NCBI GenBank assembly: GCA_020850535.1
Contig: JADZEM010000187.1
Span: forward strand, 62,001 to 126,000
Direction of reading: 5' to 3'
DNA: 64,000 nt
From: Chloroflexota bacterium
GTDB taxonomy: Bacteria; Chloroflexota; UBA6077; JACCZL01
Shown here one piece after another: positions 52,822-61,438 of the stretch (within the stretch, counting starts at the first letter, position 1; every line of letters starts with the position of its first letter). The position numbers were made by a program, and so were the translations under genes. The notes beneath the pieces were generated by a model that was not told the DNA's origin, ran no database searches, and worked only from the letters and a program-made list of their open reading frames with translations.

Positions 52822-52957
52822 AGAACGAACGGTCCGTGACAGGCGTCGGTGCCGGTGTGACCTACAATCTGCTCAACGGTTCTGTCACGATCTCCCCGTC
52901 AGGCACGGCCCATCATGCGCTCGCCGTGCCCTGCCCGTCGCCGCTGGAGGCCGCCTC

Positions 52958-53620
52958 GTGCGCCACTACTTCCTCGCCGTGTTCGCCGTAATGGTCGTCT
53001 TCCTCGCGCTCTTTCTGGGCGGCGAGGTGCTCGGCATCCCGATCCTCGAAGATCCGCTGCCCTGGCTCCAGCAGGCCGGCTGGTGGGCTGGCGTGGTCGG
53101 CATCTCGCTGTTGGCCGCCGACGTGGTGCTGCCGGTGCCCTCCAATATCGTGATGATCGCCCACGGGGCGCTGTTCGGCGTGCTCGTGGGCACGGCGCTC
53201 TCGCTGCTCGGGAGCATGCTGGCCGCCGTCGCGGCGTTCTTCATCGGGCGGCGGGGCGGACGCCTGTTGGCGCTGGCCGTCCCGGCCGACGAGCGTGCGC
53301 ACGCCGACGCCGTGCTCGCGCGCTGGGGGCTGCTGGCGATTGTCGTCAGCCGGCCGCTGCCACTGCTGGCCGAGACGATCCTGGTGCTCGCGGGCGCCTC
53401 GGCGATGCCGTGGCGCACGGCGATGCTCGCCACGTTTCTCGGCTCGATCCCGCCCTCACTGTTCTACGCCTGGGCGGGAGCGGCCTCCATCGGCTTCGAT
53501 GGCGGCGCGCTGGTGTCTGGTGGGGTCATCCTGCTGGCGGCGCTGACCGGGCTGACGCTCAAGCAGTTGGAGCGGTCGCGCATCAAGCCGGTCGAGGAGG
53601 CCGGACCGGCCACCACCTGA
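52958..53620 (+). CDS. VTT/DedA-like (SNARE-associated) membrane protein
   Basis: A 220-residue membrane protein with about five to six hydrophobic segments and the VTT domain found in DedA, TVP38 and TMEM64 proteins. The signature region ADVVLPVPSNIVMIAHGALFGVLVGTALSLLGSMLAAVAAFFIGRRGG has the conserved Pro-Pro and Gly-rich re-entrant pattern. The second half carries VSRPLPLLAETILVLAGASAMPWRTAM, matching the R..P DedA motif. DedA relatives flip or recycle lipid carriers such as undecaprenyl phosphate or phosphatidylethanolamine. GTG 52958 follows GGAGG at about 52946. Confidence 0.85.
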   Translation: MRHYFLAVFAVMVVFLALFLGGEVLGIPILEDPLPWLQQAGWWAGVVGISLLAADVVLPVPSNIVMIAHGALFGVLVGTALSLLGSMLAAVAAFFIGRRGGRLLALAVPADERAHADAVLARWGLLAIVVSRPLPLLAETILVLAGASAMPWRTAMLATFLGSIPPSLFYAWAGAASIGFDGGALVSGGVILLAALTGLTLKQLERSRIKPVEEAGPATT

Positions 53621-53705
53621 GCGTCGGCAGGCTCGGCGCGACCGCGACCCGAGCGGCGCGCGCGTTCCGCTGACGGGAGGATCAGCGCGCCGTGGCGCGC
53701 GCCAG

Positions 53706-54848
53706 CTAGCGGCCGGGCGCCAGGTGGACCGCGCTTCGGTCCAGGTCCGCGAGCGTTGGCCGGCCGATCAGGGCCAATGTCCGGTCGATCTCGGCCTGGA
53801 GGATGGCGATGGCGCGCTCTGCCCCCGGCTGCCCGGCCGCCGAAACGGCGTAGTTGAACGCCTTCCCCATCATGCAGGCCGTCGCGCCGAGCGCCAGAGC
53901 CTTGACCACGTCGGTCCCGCGGCGGATGCCGCCGTCCAGGATCACCTCAGCCCGGCCCTGCACGGCGTCCACGATCTCCGGCAACACCGAGATCGGCGAC
54001 GGGACCGAGTCAAGCTGCCGTCCGCCGTGGTTGGACACGATCACAGCATCCAGTCCATGCTCGACGGCCAGTCGGGCATCCTCCGCGTCGAGCACGCCCT
54101 TGATCGCGAGCGGGCCAGACCACACCGAGCGGAACCATGCGAGGTCGCTCCAGGTGATCGACGGGCTGAACTGGCGGGTGGTGTAGCCGGCCAGCGAGAC
54201 GGCGTCCTGCTCGACGCCGGCCGTCCCCACGAAGTTGCCGAACGTCGGGCGCGGATGGGTGAGCAGCCCCTTGAGCCAGGACAGGCGCGGCAGCGTGTCC
54301 AGCACGTTGCCCGGCGTGATGCGCGGCGGCAGCGTCAGCCCGTTGCGAACATCCTTCTCGCGATGGCCGAGCACGGGCGTGTCCACCGTGATCACCAGGG
54401 CGGAGTAGCCGGCCGCCTGCGCCCGCTCGATCAGCCCCTGCACGATGGCGCGATCCCGCCAGACATACAACTGGAACCAGCGCGGCCCCGACGAGGCCGC
54501 CGCCACTTCCTCCAGCGAGTTGATCGACATCGTGCTGAGCGTGAAGATGACGCCGGCCTTCGCAGCCGCGCGGGCCGCCGCGATCTCGGCGTTCGGCCAG
54601 AAGACGCCGGTAAACCCGGTCGGCGCGAGGATCAGCGGCGACGAGATGCGCTGGCCGAGAACGGTCGTCGCCTGGTCCCGCGCGCTCACGTCGATCAGGA
54701 CGCGCGGGCGAAACGTGTACCGCGCAAAGTCGGCCTGATTCGCACGAAGGGTGCGCTCGTCGTCGGAGCCGCCGTCGATGTAGTCGAAAAGGGCGCGAGG
54801 GAGTCGCCGCCGCGCCGCCGCTCGAAAGTCGTCAATATTCACAAACAT
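53706..54848 (-). CDS. FMN-dependent alpha-hydroxy-acid oxidase/dehydrogenase
   Basis: A 380-residue TIM-barrel flavoenzyme of the glycolate oxidase / L-lactate dehydrogenase (LldD) family. Conserved parts are FDYIDGGSDDERTLRANQADF, LILAPTGFTGVFWPNAE, RWFQLYVWRDRAIVQGLIERA, SNHGGRQLDSVPS with the catalytic histidine and arginine, and VILDGGIRRGTDVVKALALGA. It oxidises 2-hydroxyacids such as lactate, glycolate or mandelate. ATG 54848 is 8 bases from AGGAG; the TTG at 54854 lies too close. It is divergent from the HMG-CoA lyase gene. The spacer to the DedA-like gene (53621-53705) can fold into a GC stem (53655-53663 with 53695-53703). Confidence 0.92.
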   Translation of the reverse strand: MFVNIDDFRAAARRRLPRALFDYIDGGSDDERTLRANQADFARYTFRPRVLIDVSARDQATTVLGQRISSPLILAPTGFTGVFWPNAEIAAARAAAKAGVIFTLSTMSINSLEEVAAASSGPRWFQLYVWRDRAIVQGLIERAQAAGYSALVITVDTPVLGHREKDVRNGLTLPPRITPGNVLDTLPRLSWLKGLLTHPRPTFGNFVGTAGVEQDAVSLAGYTTRQFSPSITWSDLAWFRSVWSGPLAIKGVLDAEDARLAVEHGLDAVIVSNHGGRQLDSVPSPISVLPEIVDAVQGRAEVILDGGIRRGTDVVKALALGATACMMGKAFNYAVSAAGQPGAERAIAILQAEIDRTLALIGRPTLADLDRSAVHLAPGR

Positions 54849-55040
54849 CGGCAACTACTCCTGACGGCGGCGTTGCGCGGCACGGTGACGCCGCGCGGCA
54901 GAGCGCCCCTGGATCACAAAGCGTAGCATCTCGGCCCGCCGCTGGCGCTCGTGGCCGCTCGCCCAACCGCGCCGCGGGCGCGCGCGCCGCGCCTCGCTAC
55001 AATCCTGGATACATCCACGTTCCGACGGCGAGGTCACGCT

Positions 55041-55955
55041 ATGAGCCTGCCAGCCCAGGTCACGATGCGCGAAGTCGGCACCCGTGACGGTATCCAGAGT
55101 CTTGGGGCGTTCGTCCCCACCGAGCACAAGATCGAGATGGCGAACCTGCTCGCCAGAACCGGACTGAGCCGCATCGAGGTCACCTCGTTCGTCAGCCCGA
55201 AGGCCGTTCCCCAGATGGCCGACGCCGAGCAGGTGATGGCCGGCCTGGACCGTCCGCCGGGCCTCTCCTGGGAAGTCCTGGTGCCGAACGTGCGCGGCAC
55301 GGAGCGCGCCCTCCAGACCCGGCCGGACCGGCTGCTGGTGGTGCTCGCGGCCAGCGATGCGTTCAACCTCAAGAACATCCGCATGACCATCGACGACTCG
55401 CTGGCCAGCATCCACGAGATCATCCCGCTGGCGCGCGCGGCCGGCGTCCCGGTCATGGCGGCCATCTCGACGGCGTTCGGCTGCCCCTACTCAGGTGACG
55501 TGCCCGAGGAGCGCCTGCACGGGGTCGTCGAGCGGCTGCTGGCGGCCGGCGCCGAGGAGATCAGCATCGCCGACACGACCGGCATGGCGAACCCGCTGCA
55601 GGTTGAGCGGACGGTCGGGAACGTCCTGCAGCGCTGGCCCGATGCCCTGTTCGGCCTGCACTTTCACAATACCCGGGGGATGGGGCTGGCGAACGTCGTC
55701 GCGGGTCTGCGTGCGGGCGTCAGCATCTACGACGCCTCCATCGGCGGCATCGGCGGCTGCCCGTTCGCCCCGAAGGCGACGGGCAACGTCAGCACCGAGG
55801 ATGTCGTCCACATGCTCCACGAGATGGGCATTCAGACTGGCATCGATCTTGATGGGCTGTTGCGATGCGCCAATCGCATGAGCGAGATCCTCGGAACCGA
55901 GCTGCCCGGGCAGGTGATGAAGGCAGGCCCACGCAGCACGCGCTACGCGGCTTGA
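55041..55955 (+). CDS. Hydroxymethylglutaryl-CoA lyase
   Basis: A 304-residue TIM-barrel lyase that splits HMG-CoA into acetyl-CoA and acetoacetate in leucine breakdown. The N-terminal REVGTRDGIQSLGAFVPTEHK holds the metal-binding Arg-Asp pair. FGCPYSGDVPEE and the DTTGMANP segment are conserved. The signature SIGGIGGCPFAPKATGN contains the catalytic cysteine. The length is close to 300, as expected for the bacterial cytosolic enzyme. ATG 55041 lies about 38 bases after a -10-like TACAAT (54998-55003). With a branched-chain transport operon 1.8 kb downstream, a leucine-catabolism theme is plausible. Confidence 0.93.
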   Translation: MSLPAQVTMREVGTRDGIQSLGAFVPTEHKIEMANLLARTGLSRIEVTSFVSPKAVPQMADAEQVMAGLDRPPGLSWEVLVPNVRGTERALQTRPDRLLVVLAASDAFNLKNIRMTIDDSLASIHEIIPLARAAGVPVMAAISTAFGCPYSGDVPEERLHGVVERLLAAGAEEISIADTTGMANPLQVERTVGNVLQRWPDALFGLHFHNTRGMGLANVVAGLRAGVSIYDASIGGIGGCPFAPKATGNVSTEDVVHMLHEMGIQTGIDLDGLLRCANRMSEILGTELPGQVMKAGPRSTRYAA

Positions 55956-56143
55956 TCGCCATCCGGACGACGCTCCATCCGCCGCGCCGCTCCGTGGCGC
56001 TGGCGGCCAGACAGAACACCACGCAGACGGTCGTGCCACCGGAGTCACCTTCCGTCGTTCTGAACATGACGGGCGCAGCCTCCGCGCGGATGCATCTCCG
56101 CGCCTTGACGCGCCCTGCCGACAGGGGGTAAACCACGCCGGCC

Positions 56144-57478
56144 ATGCGAATCCTTATCAGCCTCGTGCTCGCGGCGTTCATTCTGACGCTGCCACTGACC
56201 GTCACTGCCGCGCCGTCACAGCAGGCGACCGTCGACATCAAGACGATCGCCCTCACCAAGGCCGATCTCCAACGTGGCTTCGAGATGGTGCCCGACCGAA
56301 CCGTCTCCGAAGAGCGGCCGGATGGGGTCGCTGTCTACGACGTCACCTTCTCCCGCGAGCGCACCCCGGAGAACCTGTCGAGCGGCCCGTTCGAGATTCG
56401 GAGCGGCGTCGCCCGCACGGCGCAAACCGAGGACGCCGTCCTGCAGCTTGAGAGTACCAAGGAAGCGTTCCTGGGCGAAGGCTGGGCCGAGGTCGGCGTG
56501 CCGGCCCTGGGCGACGAAGCGCTCGGTCTCTCGCAAACCACCGACGGCGAGGGCGGCAAGATCGCCCACTTCGCCTACCTGTTCCGCAAGGGCTCGTACA
56601 TCATCATGATCGGCGTGCGTGGCCGGCCCGAGGCCGTGAAGCTGAACGACGCCGTCGGGCTGGCCATCGTCGTGTCAGGGCGGCTCGACAAGGCGCTCGG
56701 CGCGGCCGGCCCGGCCTCGGCCGGCGCCCCGACCACCGGAAGCACGGGCCGCCCAGGCCCTGGCGAGCGGGCAAAGGTCGTTGGCGCGGACGGCGGCTCC
56801 GTCAACATGCGATCCGAGCCATCCACCAGTGCGGCAGTTGTCACGCAGGTGGCCGAGGGCACCGTTCTCGACGTGATCGGGCCGAACCGTGACGCCGAGG
56901 GGCGCACCTGGCGCAACGTGCGCACCGGGACGCAGTCTGGCTGGATCGCCTCGAACTTCCTGGAGACGGTGGCCGCGCCGCCGCCGCCAGCAGCACCCTC
57001 GCCGACGCCGGTCCCGCCCGTATCAGCACCAGCAGGTCAGCCCGCGGGCGCCGATCCGGCGGCCACGCCGTCCAGCACCGAGCCGGCCGCTCCCGCTGAG
57101 GCCGCGCCGACCGCGTCGCCAACGGCCTCGCCGGCGGCCGCGAACCCGCAGAACGACCTGACGTTTAAGGGGTCCGGCGCGGGCCTGAGCATCGAAGCGA
57201 CGATGCTCAGCAAGAACCTGTCTGGCGGCCAGCAACAGGTCAAGGTCAAGGTGACCCGCAACGGCGGGCCGGTCTCTGGCGCGTTCGTCAACGTCACGGC
57301 CCGGCTCGATGCGAGGCGCTACCGCTCGCTCAAGCTGGACCGCACCAACGACGACGGCTTCACCGAGGTCACCTGGGACATGGCCGGCCCGGCCGGCGAC
57401 TACGAGCTGATCGTCGAGGCCAGCGAGACCGAGGGCGGACCAGCGGCCACCGCGAAGAGCACGTTCCGCTGGAAGTAG
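56144..57478 (+). CDS. Secreted SH3b protein with unknown N- and C-terminal domains
   Basis: A 444-residue exported protein. The signal peptide is MRILISLVLAAFILTLPLTVTAAPS (cleavage after TAA). Residues about 30-190 are an unclassified domain, with IALTKADLQRGFEMVPDR and FRKGSYIIMIGVRG segments. A bacterial SH3 domain follows at about 206-275 (GSVNMRSEPSTSAAVVTQVAEGT to GWIASNFLE). Next is an 80-residue Pro/Ala/Ser linker and a C-terminal Ig-like domain (NGGPVSGAFVNVTARLD to GDYELIVEAS). The architecture suits a wall- or surface-bound adhesin or sensor. It lies 188 bases after the HMG-CoA lyase gene. A GC hairpin at 57488 follows it. Confidence 0.78.
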   Translation: MRILISLVLAAFILTLPLTVTAAPSQQATVDIKTIALTKADLQRGFEMVPDRTVSEERPDGVAVYDVTFSRERTPENLSSGPFEIRSGVARTAQTEDAVLQLESTKEAFLGEGWAEVGVPALGDEALGLSQTTDGEGGKIAHFAYLFRKGSYIIMIGVRGRPEAVKLNDAVGLAIVVSGRLDKALGAAGPASAGAPTTGSTGRPGPGERAKVVGADGGSVNMRSEPSTSAAVVTQVAEGTVLDVIGPNRDAEGRTWRNVRTGTQSGWIASNFLETVAAPPPPAAPSPTPVPPVSAPAGQPAGADPAATPSSTEPAAPAEAAPTASPTASPAAANPQNDLTFKGSGAGLSIEATMLSKNLSGGQQQVKVKVTRNGGPVSGAFVNVTARLDARRYRSLKLDRTNDDGFTEVTWDMAGPAGDYELIVEASETEGGPAATAKSTFRWK

Positions 57479-57487
57479 CCCCGTAGC

Positions 57488-57506
57488 GCGGGAGCGCGGC
57501 TCCCGC
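57488..57506 (+). terminator. GC hairpin after the secreted SH3b gene
   Basis: GCGGGAGC-GCG-GCTCCCGC, a perfect 8-bp stem with a 3-base loop, ten bases after the stop codon. It is followed by a C-rich stretch rather than T's. It probably separates this gene from the liv operon promoter at 57655. Confidence 0.5.
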
Positions 57507-57654
57507 CCCCGACATCAGGCGGCCCTCACCCTGGCCCTCGCGCAGATGGCTGGCGTGGGGGCCGCCGCGTTGGCGCATCACCCGTCGTGCCGAGATGACT
57601 TTCCAGGCAGCCACCCGCACAGTTTGGGTTCAACACATCTGTGCGTCTCAGGGG

Positions 57655-57683
57655 TTGCAATCTGCCGCCCGAATGCGTACTCT
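57655..57683 (+). promoter_or_regulatory. Sigma-70-like promoter of the liv operon
   Basis: TTGCAA (57655-57660), 17 bases, TACTCT (57678-57683). The expected start near 57690 leaves about a 42-base leader before the TTG at 57732, and excludes the upstream in-frame ATG at 57546. Confidence 0.5.
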
Positions 57684-57731
57684 ACGGGAACCTCGGACCC
57701 CCGCAGCGCACGCTTCCTCGGGAGTCAGTCT

Positions 57732-58691
57732 TTGTCGCCTGTAGAAACGGTCATTCAGATCCTGCTGATCGGCCTCGCGAACGGCTCGATCATCGCCCTG
57801 ATCGCGCTCGGGTACACCCTCGTCTACGGCATCATCGAGCTGATCAACTTCGCACACGGCGACGTCTACATGATTGGCACGATGCTCGCCCTCACGCTGC
57901 TCACCTGGGTGCCGACGATGATGGGCGTGCGGCGGGTCTCGTTGCTGCCGGTCCCAACCATCATTCTGCTGGTCATCGGCGCGCTGCTCTTGGCGATGAT
58001 CGGCTGCGCGCTGCTGAACATGATCGTCGAGCGGCTGGCCTACCGGCCGTTGCGGCGCGCGCCGCGCCTCGCGCCGCTGATCTCGGCCATCGGCGTGTCG
58101 TTCATCCTGGTGAATGTCGGCCTGCTCTGGAAGGGTCCGTCGCCGGTAGACTTCCCCTCGCCGCACCCTATCCTGGAGCTTGACCTCCTGCAACTGGCCG
58201 GCCTCAACACGCTGGTCTTCTTCAAGGTCAAGGATCTCGGCGTGATGCTGCTGGCGATCCCGCTGATGGTCGGCCTGAGCCTGTTCGTGAATCGCACGCG
58301 GCTCGGCAAGGCGATGCGCGCCACGGCCCAGGACCGCGATGCCGCCGCGATGATGGGCATCAACATCAACCAGACGATTGCCCTGACGTTCCTGCTTGGC
58401 GGCGCGCTGGCGGGCGCGGCCGGTCTGATCAACGGTACGTACAACAATACCGCCGTGTATCTCCAGGGCTTTCGCGGCGGTCTGATGGCGTTCACCGCAG
58501 CGGTGCTCGGCGGGATCGGCAATCTGTACGGCGCGTTCCTCGGCGGTCTGATGATCGGGATTGTCGCAGCCACCTCAGACTTCATGTTCGACCCGCGCTG
58601 GACGCAGGCGATTGTCTTCGGGATGCTGGTGCTGACGCTGGTCTTCAAGCCGAACGGTCTGCTCGGCGAATCGTCCACCGAGCGAGCCTGA
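57732..58691 (+). CDS. livH: Branched-chain amino acid ABC transporter permease LivH
   Basis: A 319-residue membrane permease. The N-terminal ILLIGLANGSIIALIALGYTLVYGIIELINFAHGDVYMIGTM is the hallmark of LivH, and about eight helices follow. The EAA loop is in TRLGKAMRATAQDRDAAAMMGININQ. The last third, GAFLGGLMIGIVAATSDFM, is also typical. The likely start is TTG 57732, with GGGAG eight bases upstream. It is first of four co-linear liv genes. No LivK/LivJ binding protein is in the window, although the operon could work with one elsewhere. Confidence 0.92.
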   Translation: MSPVETVIQILLIGLANGSIIALIALGYTLVYGIIELINFAHGDVYMIGTMLALTLLTWVPTMMGVRRVSLLPVPTIILLVIGALLLAMIGCALLNMIVERLAYRPLRRAPRLAPLISAIGVSFILVNVGLLWKGPSPVDFPSPHPILELDLLQLAGLNTLVFFKVKDLGVMLLAIPLMVGLSLFVNRTRLGKAMRATAQDRDAAAMMGININQTIALTFLLGGALAGAAGLINGTYNNTAVYLQGFRGGLMAFTAAVLGGIGNLYGAFLGGLMIGIVAATSDFMFDPRWTQAIVFGMLVLTLVFKPNGLLGESSTERA

Positions 58692-58693
58692 CG

Positions 58694-59887
58694 ATGGCCG
58701 AGCAGGGCACGCAGACCCCGCGCGCCACCGCGCCGGCCACGGCCGTGGCCGGCGCGGTGGCGGTTGAGACCGATGCGCCGCGGGCGCGTGGACTGTTCGG
58801 CCTGGACGAGCACATCCGTAACCGCGCGCTGTTCGGCATCTTCGTCGCCTTCATCGTGCTGTACCCGCTGATCGACCGGGGGCTGGGGATCGGGCGCATG
58901 GGCAGCATGAACCCGATCCTGATTTTCACGCTGCTGGCCCTCGGCCTCAACATCGTCGTCGGGCTGGCCGGCCTCCTTGACCTGGGCTACGTGGCGTTCT
59001 TCGCCATCGGCGGCTACACCGTCGCCTTCCTGACGGCCCCGCAGAGTCCGCTGGTTCAGGCGGGGTACGCCACCAGTTTCTGGGTGGCGTTGCCGCTGTC
59101 GTTCATCGTCTCCGCCGTATTCGGATTGATTCTCGGCGCACCGACGCTGCGCCTGCGGGGCGACTATCTCGCCATCGTGACGCTGGCCTTCGGCGAGATC
59201 GTGCCGAACGCCTTCCGGAATCTGGAAGGCCTGACCAACGGCAACAAGGGCATGAACCCCATCGGCCGCCCGACGTTCGGCAGCCTCGAGCTGCTGGCCT
59301 CGGATCAGGTGCCGTGGTACTACCTGATCCTGGCCGTCTCGGTCGTCTCGATCTTCGTGATCGTGCGGCTGCGGGACTCCCGACTCGGACGGGCCTGGGT
59401 CGCCATGCGCGAGGACGAGATCGCGGCCTCGGCCATGGGGATCGACCTCGTCCGCACCAAGCTGCTGGCGTTCGCGCTCGGTGCGTCGTTCTCGGGTTTC
59501 GGCGGGGCGCTCTACGCCTCGATGCTCCAGTTCATCGGCCCCGACCAGTTCGACTTCAGCATCTCGATCATCCTGCTGGCGATGGTGATCATGGGCGGCA
59601 TCGGGAACGTCTGGGGCGTCATGTTCGGCGGCATCGTCCTGGGCATCTTCAACTTCATCCTGGTGGACAGCGTCCGGCCGGCCATGCAGACCTTGAGCCG
59701 GGCGCTGAGCATGCCGATCCTCGCGCAGATCGACATCGCCAATGCCAAGCTGATGATCTTCGGGCTGGCCCTGGTGCTGATGATGCTGCTGCGGCCCGAG
59801 GGCATCTTCCCGAGCGCCCAGCGCAAGCAGGAGATGCGGCGCGGTCGGGCCCGGCCGGGCCTCGGCACGAACGGCAACGGAGCGTAG
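58694..59887 (+). CDS. livM: Branched-chain amino acid ABC transporter permease LivM
   Basis: A 397-residue partner permease with about ten helices. An N-terminal Ala/Thr-rich cytoplasmic tail (1-45) precedes the core. The LivM signature GLNIVVGLAGLLDLGYVAFFAIGGYTVAFL is followed by LRLRGDYLAIVTLAFGEI, a DSRLGRAWVAMREDEIAASAMGID EAA loop, and VIMGGIGNVWGVMFGGIVLG near the end. ATG 58694 is two bases after the LivH stop. The C-terminus is basic and Gly-rich. It pairs with LivH in the channel. Confidence 0.93.
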   Translation: MAEQGTQTPRATAPATAVAGAVAVETDAPRARGLFGLDEHIRNRALFGIFVAFIVLYPLIDRGLGIGRMGSMNPILIFTLLALGLNIVVGLAGLLDLGYVAFFAIGGYTVAFLTAPQSPLVQAGYATSFWVALPLSFIVSAVFGLILGAPTLRLRGDYLAIVTLAFGEIVPNAFRNLEGLTNGNKGMNPIGRPTFGSLELLASDQVPWYYLILAVSVVSIFVIVRLRDSRLGRAWVAMREDEIAASAMGIDLVRTKLLAFALGASFSGFGGALYASMLQFIGPDQFDFSISIILLAMVIMGGIGNVWGVMFGGIVLGIFNFILVDSVRPAMQTLSRALSMPILAQIDIANAKLMIFGLALVLMMLLRPEGIFPSAQRKQEMRRGRARPGLGTNGNGA

Positions 59888-59895
59888 GGGGCAGC

Positions 59896-60672
59896 ATGGC
59901 GAACACGCTGCTGACCGCGGCGAAGGTCACCAAGCGCTTCGGCGGCCTCGTCGCCGTCAACGAGGTGGACTTCAGCATTGAGGAAGGCGCCATCGTCAGC
60001 CTGATCGGCCCGAACGGGGCCGGCAAGACGACCTTCTTCAACATGATCGCCGGCCTCTACGACGTGACCTCCGGCGAGATCCAGTTCCGGGGCAAGCGGC
60101 TCGACACCGCCAGCCCGCACCAGATCACCACGCTAGGCATCGCACGGACGTTCCAGAACATCCGCCTGTTCGCCACCATGAGCGCGCTCGACAATGTGCT
60201 GGTCGGTATGCACGCGCGCTTGAAGGCCGGCGTCATCGGGAGCGTGCTGCGCCTCCCCAGCGTGGTAGCGGAGGAACGGCACGCCCGCGAACAGGCGCAT
60301 CACCTGCTCGAGTTTGTCGGTCTGGACGGCACCGCCGACACCTGGGCCAGGAACCTGCCCTACGGCGATCAGCGCCGCCTGGAGATCGCGCGGGCGCTGG
60401 CGACCCAGCCGACTTTGCTGCTGCTCGACGAGCCGTCCGCCGGCATGAACCCACAGGAGCGCAATTCGCTGACCGACCTGATCCGCCGCCTGCGCGTCGA
60501 GCTGGGCCTGACGGTCTTCCTGATCGAGCACCATATGGGGCTGGTGATGGGCATCTCTGACCGCGTCACGGTGCTGGATCACGGGACGAAAATCGCCGAA
60601 GGGACGCCGCACGAGGTTCAGCGCGACCCCCGCGTGATCGAGGCGTACCTCGGTCGTGCGGCGACGGCCTGA
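59896..60672 (+). CDS. livG: Branched-chain amino acid ABC transporter ATPase LivG
   Basis: A 258-residue ATP-binding subunit. It has Walker A GPNGAGKTT (about 35-43), Walker B TLLLLDEPSAGM, and a switch histidine in VFLIEHHMG. The ABC signature is degenerate: NLPYGDQRRLEIARAL replaces the usual LSxGQQ, as is normal in LivG. The LivG-specific insert around GIARTFQNIRLFATMSALDNVLVG is present. ATG 59896 is chosen, with GGGGGC upstream, within nine bases of the LivM stop. It heterodimerises with LivF to drive import. Confidence 0.94.
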   Translation: MANTLLTAAKVTKRFGGLVAVNEVDFSIEEGAIVSLIGPNGAGKTTFFNMIAGLYDVTSGEIQFRGKRLDTASPHQITTLGIARTFQNIRLFATMSALDNVLVGMHARLKAGVIGSVLRLPSVVAEERHAREQAHHLLEFVGLDGTADTWARNLPYGDQRRLEIARALATQPTLLLLDEPSAGMNPQERNSLTDLIRRLRVELGLTVFLIEHHMGLVMGISDRVTVLDHGTKIAEGTPHEVQRDPRVIEAYLGRAATA

Positions 60673-60712
60673 GCCGGTGACCTCCCAGACCATCCGCGTG
60701 GTGAGCGAGTAG

Positions 60713-61426
60713 ATGGCAACGCTTGAGCTTCAGAACATCCACACGTTCTACGGCAACATCCACGCGCTTCAAGGGATCACCATCGACGTCAAGGATGGCG
60801 AGATCGTCACGCTGATCGGGGCGAACGGCGCGGGCAAGAGCACCACGCTCCGCACCATCTCCGGCATCCTCCAGCCCCGCGAAGGCGTGGTCAAGCTTGA
60901 CGGTCAGTCGATCAATGGCCTGCCGCCGCACGAGATCGTGGAGAAGGGTGTCTGCCAGGTGCCCGAGGGTCGCCGCATCTTCTCCCGGATGACGGTCCGC
61001 GAGAACCTGGAGATGGGCGCGTTCATCCGCAAGGACAAGGCCGGCATCAAGAGTGACCTGGACCGCATCCTCCAGCTCTTCCCGCGACTTGCCGAGCGCA
61101 TCGGGCAGAAGGGCGGCACGCTCTCCGGCGGCGAGCAGCAGATGCTGGCCATCGGGCGGGCCTTGATGTCGCGGCCGAAGATCCTGCTGCTGGATGAGCC
61201 GTCGATGGGCCTCGCGCCGATCCTCGTCGAGACGATCTTCGACACGGTCCAGGAGATCAATGCCCAGGGCGTCACGGTGCTGCTGGTGGAGCAGAACGCC
61301 GTGATGGCGCTGCAGATCGCGCACCGGGGCTACGTGCTGGAGACGGGGACCATCGTGCTGGCGGACAGCGCCGAGAGCCTGCGCCAGAACGAGACGGTTC
61401 AGAAGGCGTACCTCGGCATCGAGTAG
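60713..61426 (+). CDS. livF: Branched-chain amino acid ABC transporter ATPase LivF
   Basis: A 237-residue second ATPase subunit with Walker A GANGAGKST (about 38-46). LivF-type segments are GICQVPEGRRIFSRMTVRENLEMGA (as GVCQVPEGRRIFSRMTV here), the ABC signature LSGGEQQMLAIGRAL, Walker B ILLLDEPSMGL, and the switch region LLVEQN. It lies 40 bases after LivG and ends the operon 12 bases before the convergent ParE-PIN ORF. The protein is complete and of standard length for the family. Confidence 0.95.
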   Translation: MATLELQNIHTFYGNIHALQGITIDVKDGEIVTLIGANGAGKSTTLRTISGILQPREGVVKLDGQSINGLPPHEIVEKGVCQVPEGRRIFSRMTVRENLEMGAFIRKDKAGIKSDLDRILQLFPRLAERIGQKGGTLSGGEQQMLAIGRALMSRPKILLLDEPSMGLAPILVETIFDTVQEINAQGVTVLLVEQNAVMALQIAHRGYVLETGTIVLADSAESLRQNETVQKAYLGIE

Positions 61427-61438
61427 CGGCCGACGGTC

